Of a DNA stretch of 64,000 nt, positions 31,331-42,044 are shown piece after piece (position 1 is the first letter of the stretch; each line of letters opens with the position of its first letter). The position numbers and the translations under genes are program-made. The notes under the pieces were generated by a model. The model was not told the origin of the DNA. It saw nothing but the letters and a program-made list of their open reading frames with translations, and did not search any database. This DNA is from Prorocentrum cordatum (Eukaryota; Sar; Dinophyceae; Prorocentrales; Prorocentraceae): positions 316,952 through 380,951 of the forward strand of contig CAUYUJ010010413.1 of assembly GCA_963575745.1 (NCBI GenBank), in the 5' to 3' direction.

Positions 31331-32404
31331 CTCCTGGCTTCGCATGGGCGGGTTCCCACGCCCCTCCCAGGCCAGCCCAAAGGTGACAGCTCCACTATGG
31401 ACCACCCTCCCCCTCCACTCCGACGGCAGCCCCTGCACCAACGCCTCCGCTCCGACGGCAGCCCCTGCACCAACCTCAACTCTGGCACCTACGCCGACAC
31501 CAATACCAAAGCCCACCCCAGCACCGACGCCAACGACATCCGACGCTTGCTCTCCATCTCCGGCTTCACCTCCAACCGCCCCATTCCACAATACGGGCCG
31601 TGCATGCGCACCTCCATCTCAGCACCGACTCCTGCCCCGACGCCTGCGTCGCCTCCAACTCTACTCCTTCGCGCGCGGGCTTTATGTCCGGTTTGAGCCC
31701 TCAACGGCCGCCGACTCCAGCTCCCCAGCTCCCCACCGACTCCAGCTCACCAGCGATTAAATTCAATGCACGACCTGCGCGCAGGGAGTTGAGCTGCTGG
31801 GCCCACGACGCACCAGTACCACTACCCGTGCCCGTCACCCTACAGCCCTCCCTGGCACGGGGACGGCTACCTGAAATACCTGACGTGGTTCCGACGGTCA
31901 TCATGAGTCGCAGCACCAAGGTGGACAGGGAGGTCTTGAGATTGGCGCCGGGGTGCGACACCATGGTGGCGGCGGTGTGAGCCACTCTTCCGCACGCTCC
32001 CTCCTTGGCGGGGCCTCCTGCTGGTCCTCCTTTCCTTTTTCCTCCTTGTGGAGTCCGATATCTGCTGCTCTGCGCAGGGGGGGCACGATTTGTCCGCCCC
32101 GGCTGGCGCCTGCGGTAGGCAGGGTTTTCATTTCGTTGTTAGCGCGTTTGTCAACGCGCTGGGCGATGAAGAAAACGGCTTTCAAATGCGTCCGTTTTCG
32201 CCGGCGCTGCAGGTTGACGGTGGGAGGCTTTTCGGCCAGCAAGGCGCCGAAAAGGTCCACACTATGTTGTCTAGATGCTGGCACTGGTAACTGCGCGGAG
32301 GATAGCGCCAGGGGGAGTGCGCAGAAAAAGAAAACCCAGAGGTCTCGGGAGCACCCGTTAGGTCGTCGGCGAGAGAGGGGGGGAAGTGAGAAAGAGAAGG
32401 CCTT
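31331..32404. other. No confident gene
   Basis: Pro/Thr/Ser-rich + strand frame from 31344 with a short repeated segment (CTCCGACGGCAGCCCCTGCACCAAC twice near 31420-31470, split by a few bases) and a 127-codon minus-strand frame at 31901-32284. Neither shows a domain. Confidence 0.4.
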
Positions 32405-32560
32405 TTTTCAGAAGGCGGCGGGGCTTCTCAGAAGCCCTCGTGCCTTCTGAGAAGTTTTCTGTATCTTCGGGGAAAGCTTCGAAAACTTCTCAGAAAGCCG
32501 GGGGGGGGGGGCCCGAGCCTTCTCAGAAGGCCCGCCTCTTCTCACTTCCCCCCGGGCGCG
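32405..32560. repeat. Cluster of TTCTCAGAAG palindromes
   Basis: At least four copies of TTCTCAGAAG or TTCTGAGAAG within 150 bases, each a near-perfect palindrome, separated by GGGGG-rich spacers. The related TTCTTAGAAG occurs at 58986-59065. Confidence 0.75.
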
Positions 32561-32574
32561 CCGCCTATGTTAGG

Positions 32575-32900
32575 TCGTTGATCGGTGTTTTCAAGGACCT
32601 CCGGATCTCCCTGGAGGTCTTCGGACGACCCCAGGCTTAACGCAGGTGGGATTGCATGCGGATCGAAAGCGTCCATGTTTTGTTTCGGCGAGCGTCCAGA
32701 AGCTTTCCCGGGAAAGCTTCTGGACGCTCACTCCTTTACTGTTTCTTACGCTTGGTTTCCAAGGGTTCCGGAGGTCTTCCGAGGTCTTCGGATGGCTCTA
32801 GGTGTCTCCAGAGAACCTCGGAGTGGATCGGAGGTGTCCCCAGAGAACCTCGGAATGGTCTTCGGATGACCCTGGGCCTGATGCTGCGGAGTGATACTGC
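32575..32900 (+). repeat. Degenerate GGAGGTCTTCGGA repeat
   Basis: Irregular copies of GGAGGTCTTCGGA and CCAGAGAACCTCGGA, including two close 29-base copies near 32810 and 32840. The perfect palindrome at 32690 interrupts the block. Confidence 0.65.
32690..32729. repeat. Perfect 40-bp palindrome without spacer
   Basis: Left arm GAGCGTCCAGAAGCTTTCCC is followed directly by its exact reverse complement, the centre being CCC/GGG between 32709 and 32710. The flanking bases (C at 32689, A at 32730) break the symmetry. Confidence 0.97.
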
Positions 32901-33057
32901 TCCCTTGTCTGCATCCAGAGGTTTGTTTCTGTCTCAATGTGGTTTCCGAGACTTGTGGAGGCTTGAGAGGTTATCGTATCTTCGTGTGTTTTTATTGACC
33001 TCCAGAGGTTTTCCGCAGACCCCCCGAAAGTCTTCGGAGGATTCGGAACCGAGCCGA

Positions 33058-33162
33058 GGAGGAGGAGGAGGAGGAGGAGGAGAAGGAGGAGGAGGAGGAG
33101 GAGGAAAAGGAGAACGAGGAGGACGAGGAGGAGGAGGAGGAGGAGAAGGAGAAGGAGGATAG
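33058..33162 (+). repeat. (GGA)n microsatellite
   Basis: GGA run with AAG and GAC interruptions. Confidence 0.93.
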
Positions 33163-33796
33163 TGTTTGAGATCACGCCATATGCAGGACCTGTCGGGGAG
33201 CACGTCCTGACCAGAATCCCGAAGCGAGACCCGCCGTGGCGACGATGGCCCCGAAGGAGCACCGATTGATTCCTTCCCCCGCCTCTCTTTCCTCCCACCT
33301 TCCCCTTGCCCCCGCATTCGGCTCGCAGCAAAGCGGGGGGCTTGCGCCGGCGCCTGACGGCGGCGGACGACGATGGCGACGACGACGTCGCTACCGTGCA
33401 TTCTCGAGCCAGCGCGCGGGGCCCCCGCGCGGCCCCTGGCCGCACGCTCGGCGGGTGCCGCGTGCACACCGCCGAAAGGCAACGGGGCTCCCCACCAGTT
33501 CCTTGCGGAAGCGAAACACGGAGCTAGCGGAACAGGTCAATTCCAGGTTCGGCTGCCGGAGAAGAGGGGTCTTGCTCCATGAGCCTCTGTCCGACGACCG
33601 CGTCGCGGCCGAGACAGACAAGGCCCGTTCATGGGGAAGCTGGCAATGAACCTGCGCACGGAGCTACCCCGCTTGCAAAGCGGACCCGATGAGGTCCAAT
33701 GGGAAGGCCCGCGCGCGCCGCAACGCCATCTGGAGGGCCCAGTTCGGCGCAGGATGGCGGGGAAGCGGGCGGTGTCGGTGAGCCCGGGCGTCCCCT
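33163..33796. other. GC-rich sequence, possible exon fragments, none identified
   Basis: Protein-like pieces such as AADDDGDDDVATVHSRAS and LRKRNTELAEQVNSRFGC occur in different frames without clear splice signals. No family assignment. Confidence 0.35.
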
Positions 33797-34162
33797 TTGA
33801 CGGTGCACTTTCCCCGCAGCTGGAGCCGAGGCGACGCATCGACGTTCTTTGGCGGCTGCGGCATCGTGCCTGACTGGGGCGAGCGCCACGAGTTGCTTGT
33901 GAAGACGGGGGAAGGAGACGCCGCGTACCGAATTCGCGCCTACGTCGAGTGGATCCTGCCTGCGGGAGTGGACGTGGCCCCATCCAGCGCCGCGATTCAC
34001 CCCCGCGGCCACTACGCGACCCAGTTTGAGGAGGGCGGGGGCTGGTGCACTGCTGACGGCCTGGGCGACCAGCCGCGCGAATCGGATGTTCGCTGGAGGC
34101 TCGGAGGACAAGCGAGGGGGGGGCACGCAGCGTGGATTCCACAGGCAGAGAACGGCCATTGA
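33797..34162 (+). pseudogene. Possible ubiquitin-protease-like (C19) His-box fragment
   Basis: One frame reads AAYRIRAYVEWILPAGV, then PRGHYATQFEEGGGWCTADG (about 33997-34058). The pattern Y-x-L/I-x-A-V followed by GHY and then W-x-x-x-D(D)G resembles the C-terminal box of USP-family cysteine proteases, and USP-like domains occur at the ends of some dinoflagellate retroelement polyproteins (memory). The Cys box was not seen. The resemblance rests on about 45 residues, so a chance match remains possible. Confidence 0.28.
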
Positions 34163-34239
34163 CGTGTACAAATGGCAGTGGGGCGAGCGTGCATGAGAAG
34201 ACACGGTGAGCATCGGTCAGCTGTGAGCCGTCCTGTTAG

Positions 34240-34720
34240 AATTGTCAGAAACGTTTGCTCTCCCGGATCGGAATTCTGGGCGCCCGCCTTGAGTAGCGAA
34301 CGAACCCTTGAGATGGGCGGCAAATTTTGAAGTTCTCGCCCATAGCCGCAGGGGCCAAGCATCGCGCAAGGACGCCTGCTTACTCCATTCCTTTTCATCA
34401 TCATGACGTCGGCCCTCGTAACAGACGTCGACAACGACTTGCGGCGCAGAGGGGCCAGGCGTACTCCCAAGGTAGAAGTGCATGCTTCGATGGGGGATCG
34501 GTGTGCGACGACGTCAACTGGGTGCAGCGTTTTCTGGCTGCCTCGTCCGCAGAGCAAAAGCTGCAACAGATTACCCACTGTTTGGAACCGCCTTGGGGGA
34601 CAAGACTGTGCACTTGCCAGTGAAGCGCTCTAGGGACGTGCTCACGACAAGGGGGTGCGCCCATCAACGTCGTGATATCAGAGTCGAGGACCTCCCAGTC
34701 GGCGGGTAAACTAGGACCCA
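34240..34720 (+). mobile_element. Decayed LINE RT fragment
   Basis: One frame gives SIAQGRLLTPFLFIIMTSAL and then VTDVDNDLRRRGA (about 34353-34450), matching RT motif B (usual form GIAQGCPLSPFLFII). A second frame gives CDDVNWVQRFLAASSAEQKL (about 34505-34565), at the place of motif C and the following helix. A third continues toward LGDKTVHLPV. Motif A and the endonuclease are not visible. Three frames within 300 bases indicate an old copy, distinct from the two LINEs upstream. Confidence 0.55.
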
Positions 34721-35029
34721 CCGCGATGGGAAGAGATTCGTCGCGTTCTCTCCCTCTTTCCTCTGCTCCTTCCCTTCGCAAGCCCTTCCCCTCCCCGCCC
34801 CATCTCCCCTACCTCAGCCTTTACTTCCCCACTGCGTTTGCTTCACGTTTCCCTTTTGAGCCCCTCCTTCCCCCTCTGCCCTCCCCCACCGCCCCTTCCC
34901 CCATAACCGTACTCAGTGTTCGCATCTCTGTGTGTACATATCACGGCGCACCGGGCCCGGGGGCCGAGGGCCGGAACCTCGACCGCAAATGTGGGCACCG
35001 GGGCCTGGGCCCGCCTCTGGGAGGTCTAA
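34721..35029. other. C/T-rich spacer without a recognised feature
   Basis: Pyrimidine-rich (CCCTTCCC-type) sequence from 34750 to 34910, then unique GC-rich sequence. Confidence 0.4.
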
Positions 35030-36290
35030 AATCGGCCCGGGGAGCCTTCAGACAGAAATCTCGGCGGCCCCAGACGGTCTCGAGACACCCTCAAGACGCT
35101 GTCCATGGGTCTCTGGCGACGCACGATGCGTTTTAAACTGCCCCGGGGTCCCCCCAAGACAAGATGCCCCAAGATGCCTTTAAGATGCCGCCCAACAGCG
35201 CCCCGAGAGGGCAAAATCGTTGATTTTCATAGGTTTGTTAATGTTTTTTTGCATTCTCGCTGTTTCGCATTTCTGGCAAACTGCTCCAAGACGGCCCAGG
35301 AGGCCCCCAAGACGGCCCAAGAGAGCCCCGAGACGGCCCCAGAGCCGCCCAAGACGGCGCAAGAGGGCCCCGAGAAGGCCCCAAGAGGGGCCCAAGAGAG
35401 GGAACACGAACTGAAAAATCAAGCTCTCCGCCCCAAGATGCCCCCAGGAGGCCCGAAGAGGCCCCCAGGAAGCTCCCAAGAGGCCCCAAGAGGCCCCCAT
35501 GAGGCTCCGAGAGGCCCCCAAAAAGCCCCAATGAGGTTCCGAGAGAGCCCGGAGACGGCCCAAGAGCCGCCCAAGACCGCGCAAGAGGGCCCCAAGAAGG
35601 CCTCAAGAGGAGCCCAAGAGAGGGAACGCGAATTGAAAAATCAAGCTCTCCGCCCCAAGATGCCCCCAGGAGGCCCCAAGAGGCCCCCACGAAGCTCCCA
35701 AGAGGCCCCAAGAGGCCCCCATGAGGCTCCGGGAGGCCCCCAAGAAGCCCCCCCCTCCCCAAAAGAAAGGAGGCCCCAAGACGGCACACAAGGCTTCAAA
35801 ACTCTTTCTAAGAGGCCCCCGAACACATGCCAAGAAGGTTCCATGACGACTTCAAGAAGCAGTCCAGGATGCTCCGAGGGGGGCCCCACGAGGCCCCCAA
35901 GAGAGCCCAAGAGGCCTCCAAGAGGCCCCAAGCAGCATCCAGGCGGCCGGAGAGAGGCCCCCAAGGGCCCAGCGGTCCAGGCAGGAGGCCCCTGGGGAGG
36001 CTTCCGGATTGCCTCAGTGTGGCCCCAGGCGCCCTCGAGTCGGGCCTCCACGCAGCCACGACGGCCAATGATGGCCTCAGATTGCAGGGCATCGCCTTCC
36101 GACTGCCCAGAGAACCCCGACGATGCTCCCAGGGGGCCCCAAGAAACTCCAAGACGCCCACCCAAGAAGCACCCAAGAGGTGCCTCCAACAGCAAGTTGA
36201 GGAAGCACGGAGATTCCCCCAGAAGCCCTTCATATGACCCCACGAAGACCCAAGAGGTCCCCAAGAGGCCCTCAGGAGGCACGACTATGT
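35030..36290 (-). repeat. CTTGGGGCC-type repeat in inverted orientation
   Basis: About 1.2 kb of CCCCAAGAGGCC, GGCCCAAGAG and CCCCCAAGACGG words, the complement of the family at 319-745, 43.2, 44.2-45.4 and 48.3 kb. A 150-200 bp segment is duplicated: GAACTGAAAAATCAAGCTCT near 35409 and GAATTGAAAAATCAAGCTCT near 35630. The 400-codon frame over the block is low complexity. Confidence 0.85.
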
Positions 36291-36941
36291 CACGCGCCTG
36301 TGCTTGATGGCGTTGTCCAAGATCTTCTAGCGCCCCCCCCTGCCTGGGCTAGCACGTGAGCGCGCGCCAAGCGCGCGCGATGGTATATTTGTGTGTAAAC
36401 ATATGTGCACATAAATAGATGTATACGTGACTGCCTATGTGTTTATACTTCTACTTTGCCACCTCGCCGACCGATAGGACCCCATCGGGTCCCGCCTATC
36501 CGATTTGTGGGAAAACAGTGCAAAGTCAACGCTTGCGCTTTTAGCGTGAATGTTTCGGCGTCGACACTGCAACATAATTGGCAGGGGCGGGGCGCGGCGC
36601 ACATCCCGCGCGACAGGGCGACATGTTTCTCTGCCCCGGCGCCACGCCCTTTTTGTTTCGAGACTTGAGCTTCCGCTCGGGGGCGGCGTGTTGTTTTTCG
36701 TTCGCTTACGCGTCGACGCGCGAGCGGGCAAAACCGATCTCTCGTTTCGGCACCGCGGAGATTTCGCCCGAAAGCGGTGCTCCTGCCTGGGTCCGGCACG
36801 TAGCTTGCTTTCGCCAAGTCGTGGAGGTCTCGTTCGGAGGTGGCCTTCCCGCGCGTGCGCGAGATGTGTCGCTCTCCGAATCCCAGCGGGTCTGCGCGAG
36901 AACGGGCGAACTGGCGCTTTCGCTCAAGCGCCGCGCATCGT
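36291..36941. other. No recognisable gene
   Basis: Unique-looking sequence, AT-richer near 36375-36460. Open frames are short and without motifs. Confidence 0.4.
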
Positions 36942-37412
<471 letters not shown>

Positions 37413-37887
37413 GGTCGCGCGTGTGCGTGCGTGTGTGTTTATATGTGCGCGTGTGTTTATGTGTTCGTGCGTTGGGAGAGAAAGTGGCAGTGCTGTTTCG
37501 GCGCGGCGTCTTCTTCGCCTTCAACGCGTTAATAGGGAATGTGGCCGCTCTGGAGAAGGCTCAACTGGTCTCTGGCCGCACCGCCGCGCAAAGATTTTGA
37601 GGTCCCGCCCCCGCTGATGCACGGCCCCCTTTTCCCTCGCCAAGCCGCCTGAAGTGGGACCGCGTACGAGCACCGTCCGCTCAGGAGGTGGAAACGCATT
37701 CCGGTTCCAGCACCAGCTTGTGCCACCACTGATTCGTACGTGGTGGAGAGCAGGGTGGGGGCTGGCAGGCCCCGCTGGTTTGTTCGACCTGAATTTGACT
37801 TCCCCTTCCATTTCAACTGCCCCTCCACGAGAGCTGGAGCACCCGAAGAAACTGCGCGCCTCGCGCCGCGCAGACGCGCTCTTCCTT
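37413..37887. other. No recognisable gene
   Basis: Unique sequence with no motif recognised on either strand. Confidence 0.35.
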
Positions 37888-37985
37888 CCTCCTCCTCCTC
37901 CTCCTCTTCCTCCTCCTCCTCCTCCTCCTCCCCCTCCTCCTCCTCCTACTCCTCCTCCCCCTCCTCCTCCTCCCCTCTTACCCCT
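37888..37985 (+). repeat. (TCC)n microsatellite
   Basis: CTC/TCC run with CCC and ACT interruptions. Confidence 0.9.
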
Positions 37986-38362
37986 CCTTCTCCCCTGCCC
38001 CCTCGCCCGCCACCCCCCCCGCCGTGACGGCCCGCGTCTTTCTGTCCAGCTCCCACCGGGCCAGCATCCGGGGCGCCTGCGCCGCCCCTTGCGCGGCTCC
38101 CGCCAGACAACCAGCGGCAGGCTGTGCGGCGAGAGCCGTGCCGTCGGCGCCAAGAGCGACGCGCGGTCCCGTGAGCATCTCGGCAGCACGGTGCCCGCTG
38201 AGATTGCCTATCGTCTCGTATGCTTCCCGTCCTCTTCCCTTCCCCCTCCCCCTCCTCCCAGCCTCCTTCCCATCCCGGATTCCTCCCTCCCCTTCATGTC
38301 CCCGCTTTCTCCCACCGTTCCACTTCACATCCCCATGTGCCCCTCCTTCGGAGGGTGGAGAA
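37986..38362. other. No confident gene
   Basis: An Ala-rich minus-strand stretch (38020-38210) looks protein-like but has no identifiable family and no clear splice sites. Confidence 0.3.
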
Positions 38363-38522
38363 GCGACACCAACACCACCAGGGGGGCCACCTCCAGCGAG
38401 GAGGCCCACGATGCCTCCCAGAGCTGGAGGCTGGGGATGTCTCGAGCGAGAGGGGGGACCACACCACCAGGGAGACCTCCCTTTCTCCTCGCATCTCCTC
38501 GCCCTGGTGGTGTTGGTGTCGC
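38363..38522. repeat. Inverted repeat with perfect 20-bp arms
   Basis: GCGACACCAACACCACCAGG (38363-38382) and its exact complement (38503-38522) flank a 120-bp interior that itself contains CACCACCAGGGAG. Possible small foldback element. Confidence 0.8.
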
Positions 38523-39069
38523 CTTTCCTTGTCCCTACTCCTCCCCGCATCCTTCCCCCTTTTCTCACTCCCCATCGCCCCGACCTCCGCCTGCCCCCCC
38601 TTCCCTTCCTCTCCTCCACGGCCCATCTCCTGCACCCATGCCTCCCCCGCCCAATCCTCCCAAAGTTTCCCCGCCGTTTCCCCTGTTCCCCGAGGTCGTG
38701 GGATCCCCAGCACGGGCGCGTCTCCTGGCTGAGAACCTCGAGCCCGAGGATCCCGTTTGCCGCGTGCCTGCCCTGTCACGACAATGGTGAGAGTGGCGGA
38801 AGCACGCACAAGAGCTTTAATCAACTGCGAACACTGCTTAGGGAATAGATGCATGCATCAATATGTTTGTACATGCATCCGTGCACACGTACATATTTCC
38901 AGTCGTGTGTTTCAGATTTCCTCCGGGCAGACCTGCCATTATGGAACCCTACATACGTACACGCGTGTGCACTATACATACATATTTTGACATATCTACA
39001 TGTGTATACTACGTAGTGTCTGGGAAAGCTGGATAGGCCGGATAAGCTGAAACAAAACACATTGCTTTT
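38523..39069. other. No recognisable gene
   Basis: C-rich sequence to about 38750, then AT-richer unique sequence with repeated ACATAC/TATGTA words. Confidence 0.4.
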
Positions 39070-39610
39070 AAATTGTCAGTTTTTGGGTAAAGCTGGAAAA
39101 GCTGGAAACTAGTTGTTCAACGGTCTGTCTCTGGGAAAAGCTGGAAAACGCAGCGTTGTTCAAAGGGTGAGTCATTGGAAACTTGAGCCGGAGAAACTGC
39201 AGAGCACGCCGTTTTTCAATTGTCAGTCTCTTGGAGATGCCGGACAAAAGCTGGAAAGTCTGGACCGTTTTTCAACAGTCAGTCTCGGGGAAAAGCTGGA
39301 AAAGCTGGAAAACGCAATTGTTCTCAAAGGGAAGCTTTCTGAAAAAAAGCTGGAAAAGTGGGAAAAGTGGGGAAAGTGGGACACACATCGTTGTACAACG
39401 GTCAGTCTTTGGGAAAAGCTGGAAAACAAAGTGTTTTTCAAAGGGCCAGTCTCCTGGGAAAAATTTGGAAAGCCAGAAAAGCTGGAAAACATTCTGAGTT
39501 TTTCAACGGACAGGTTTTGGGAAAAGTTGGGAAAGCTGCCAAAGTTGGAAAACACAGCGTTTTTCAACGGTCAGTCTCTAGGAAGAGTTGGAAATGCTGG
39601 AAGACGGTCA
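39070..39610 (+). repeat. Degenerate GGGAAAAGCTGGAAAA repeat
   Basis: About nine units of 55-75 bp, each with TTTTTCAACGGTCAGTCTC followed by one to three GGAAAAGCTGG words. The 172-codon frame (39113-39631, Lys/Glu/Phe/Trp-rich) is its translation. Unit-length variation that breaks the frame argues against a conserved protein. Confidence 0.85.
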
Positions 39611-39615
39611 GCGAC

Positions 39616-39653
<38 letters not shown>

Positions 39654-39672
39654 TGAGAGAGAGAGAGAGAGG
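39616..39672 (+). repeat. (TA)n then (GA)n microsatellite
   Basis: Short TA run passing into about 40 bases of GA at the end of the preceding repeat. Confidence 0.92.
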
Positions 39673-39777
39673 AGCCTTCAACCCTCAATCTTCGAACGCC
39701 CTGCAGGATCCAAAGTGAAGCAATTCAATTGTAATCTGCTCATCCTGGGTCGCCCCCAGAAGGGGGAAGAGGACCAG

Positions 39778-39983
39778 AGGAGAAGATGAGGAGGAGAAGA
39801 GGGGAAGGAGGAGGAGGAGGAGGAGGAGGAGGAGGAGGAGGAGGAGGAGGAGGAGGAGGAGGAGGAGGAGATGAGGAGGAGGAGGAGAGGAGGAGGAGGA
39901 GGAGAAGATGAGAGATGAGGAGATGAGGAGGAGAGGAGGGGAAGGAGGAGGAGGAGGAGGAGGAGGAGGAGGAGGAGGAGGAG
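39778..39983 (+). repeat. (GGA)n tract
   Basis: GGA run with ATGA and GAGA interruptions. Confidence 0.94.
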
Positions 39984-40154
39984 GCCTCCGCTGGCGAGTG
40001 CCCTCCTCCTAGCCCGCCCTCTCCCCCGACCCCTCCTCTCGCCTCCGCCCCCCCCTGCTCCTTGCCGCCCGCCCCCTCCGCTGGCGAGTGCCCTCCTCCT
40101 CGCCCGCCCTCCCCCCCAAAGCTCCTGCTGCCCGGCCCCTCCGGCCCTCGCCAG

Positions 40155-40251
40155 GCGCCGGGCGCCCCCCTCTTCTCGCTGGAGTCCGACCGCGGGTTCC
40201 TGACCATCACGGGCATGCTCGCCGGCACGAGGGTGAGCGTCGTGTCCATAG
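40155..40251 (+). CDS. Nucleoside (uridine-type) phosphorylase, exon A
   Basis: Preceded by a pyrimidine-rich stretch and CAG acceptor (CCTCGCCAG, ending 40154). The 97 bases encode APGAPLFSLESDRGFLTITG and then MLAGTRVSVVSIG. RGF-T-x-TG, G-x-R/K-V-S-V-V and SIG are the successive strands of the N-terminal half of family I nucleoside phosphorylases (PNP_UDP_1), just before the GMG loop. It ends ATA-G at 40251 and is followed by GCGTGC, a GC-type donor of the kind common in dinoflagellates. Joined to exon B at 47221 the codon is restored (G + GC = Gly) and the frame continues as SIGMGLPMMDFF. The enzyme splits uridine or related nucleosides with phosphate in cytosolic salvage. A competing GTGAGC at 40233 would remove the VSVVSIG strand and is rejected. 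Confidence 0.68.
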
Positions 40252-40307
40252 GCGTGCGCGCCCCGCGTGCCCCGCCCTGCGCGGCTGCCGGCCTTGGTCC
40301 ACGCCTC

Positions 40308-40470
40308 CTGGGGTCCGAGCAGGCTGGGTCGGAGGGTCGCGCCGCATCGCCGACGCACCGGCGATGCGGCTGGATGTGGGGCCCGATTTTCTCCACGCCG
40401 ACGACGCCGATGCATCGCCGATGCGTTGGCGATGTGGCGCGATCCTCCGACCCCGCCTACTCGGGTCCAG
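40308..40470. mobile_element. Foldback element F1 (about 163 bp, long imperfect TIRs)
   Basis: The arm GGGTCGGAGGGTCGCGCCGC at 40326 is mirrored by the complement of GGCGCGATCCTCCGACCC ending at 40453. Complementarity extends inward through ACGCACCGGCGATGC and outward through CTGGGGTCCGAG/CTCGGGTCCAG, giving arms of about 60 bases with few mismatches. Partial copies are at 44614-44680 and 50840-50905. Non-coding. Confidence 0.8.
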
Positions 40471-40518
40471 TTTCTGGGATGCCTTCATTGAGCCTCTCTC
40501 GGCCCGTGGCCCTCTTGA

Positions 40519-40665
40519 AGGAGGAGGAGGAGGAGGAGGAGGAGGAGGAGGAGGAGGAGGAGGAGGAGGAGGAGGAGGAGGAGGGGGAGGAGGAGTAGTA
40601 GTAGTAGTAGTAGGAGGAGGAGGAGGAGGAGGAGGGGGAGGAGGAGGGGGGGGGAGGGAGAGATG
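40519..40665 (+). repeat. (GGA)n with an embedded (GTA)n
   Basis: GGA run with about seven GTA units in the middle (40594-40613). Confidence 0.94.
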
Positions 40666-40857
40666 GAGGGAGGGGTACATTCGACCAGGAGGGGATACCA
40701 GTATCCAACCTCATACCCTTCCTCCCTCTCTCCTTCTCTTCTCCTCCTCCTCCTCCTCGCCTGCATACCACTACGAAATACGAGCCGTTGCTCTCGCCGC
40801 AATGCGGTGTTAGAGCGCTGGCAGTAGCTGGATCACCGTGGATTCAAGCTACGTGCG

Positions 40858-40922
40858 TTCCTCCTCCTCCTCCTCCTCCTCATATCTCCTCCTCCTCCTC
40901 CTCCTCCTTCTCCTCCTCCTAG
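40858..40922 (+). repeat. (TCC)n microsatellite
   Basis: CTC/TCC run. Confidence 0.9.
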
Positions 40923-41459
40923 CCCCTCTCGCTCGAGCATTTTGCCAGCATGAGGGAGGGGTGCTCAGTGCACACGCGCCGCACAGCTCTGTTGCCTCTG
41001 TGACGGCCTCGGCGTGGCCACTCGCAAGCAGCTGGCGCCGATGGTCGGCTCTGCGCTGAGAGCGATCGGGTATAATCCTGTGTGGGCGAGTGGGTCCAGA
41101 CTGCAGGAGATTTTACACCACACAGAGGCGACGATGCAATGGTGCCATGTGGAACCCAAGCGTTCTGTCGCAGGGCGGAGGGAGTGCTTCGAAGTCGAGC
41201 GCGTGGACGTACGATCCTGGAGGCAGTTCATCAGCCCGGACAGCCCACGACTACGGCGACAGGGTGTTCCATCATATTACAAGTATGTTCTCGGACAAAC
41301 ATGTCAAGCAGACGTGGTCCCTCCTCGACAACTCGCGGGCCGAGGGCTGGCGGTCCGAGTGTGCAGAAGGGAGACATGCGGCGTGATATACTGCCCTCGT
41401 CAGCCCAGGACCCCCAAAGAAAATTGAGTTTATCATGAGACGGTCAAACAGCTGACAAC
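40923..41459 (+). other. Possible coding relict, not identified
   Basis: A frame from 41014 to 41427 begins ATRKQLAPMVGSALRAIGYN, which looks protein-like for about 50 codons. No motif or homologue is recognised and it sits inside the inferred intron. Confidence 0.25.
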
Positions 41460-42035
41460 ATGGTGGGGATCTGTCCTTTCTCTTCTTCCATGTCGCACGG
41501 TGCGCCCCTCTTCTACGCTGACTTCGAGGACGGCATAGGCGCGCAGGTCAAAGTTGGAGTCTGGACGGGACCCGCGCGCACAAGGGAGCGGAGGCGTATC
41601 GGTGCTGGCGAATCCATTAGACATTTAGGTGTGGAACAAAAGATGGCATCGGGGATTTCGTACAGCACATGCGCGAACGCGTACAGGTCCTCCGATACAC
41701 CGTCCACGGGTAGCATGATTGACCGTCGGCTTCAATCGAAAGGATGGATCGGGCGGTTGACAAGATGCCACATCGCGAAGGGTTTCGGCCACACTCTCCA
41801 GGCTGTACGTGGCATTCGCCTGCAAGATCTCATCCTGGTTCCGATTCAGCTCAAATCTGAGAAGGACGCTAGCGAGCTACCACCTGCCCCACCATTTCGG
41901 CTTCAAAGAGTCACTATGATGGCAGCTGAACTACGTGGCGAGGGCAAACATGAGTTTCTGAGGGACGTCGTTGAACAGTTGTCAGATAACGAAGATCAGT
42001 TCCGAAGACAGTCAACATACATATGGGGGACGTGA
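41460..42035 (+). CDS. Hypothetical ORF of 191 codons
   Basis: ATG start at 41460, stop at 42033-42035. Composition is mixed and not low-complexity, with stretches such as LQAVRGIRLQDLILVPIQLK and a charged C-terminal part (LRDVVEQLSDNEDQFRRQ). No signal peptide, membrane segment or catalytic motif was seen, and no family is recognised. It lies between a TCC tract and an S90 array within the inferred phosphorylase intron, so it may be a decayed mobile-element gene or a chance frame in GC-rich DNA. Confidence 0.25.
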   Translation: MVGICPFSSSMSHGAPLFYADFEDGIGAQVKVGVWTGPARTRERRRIGAGESIRHLGVEQKMASGISYSTCANAYRSSDTPSTGSMIDRRLQSKGWIGRLTRCHIAKGFGHTLQAVRGIRLQDLILVPIQLKSEKDASELPPAPPFRLQRVTMMAAELRGEGKHEFLRDVVEQLSDNEDQFRRQSTYIWGT

Positions 42036-42044
42036 CCGTATGTG

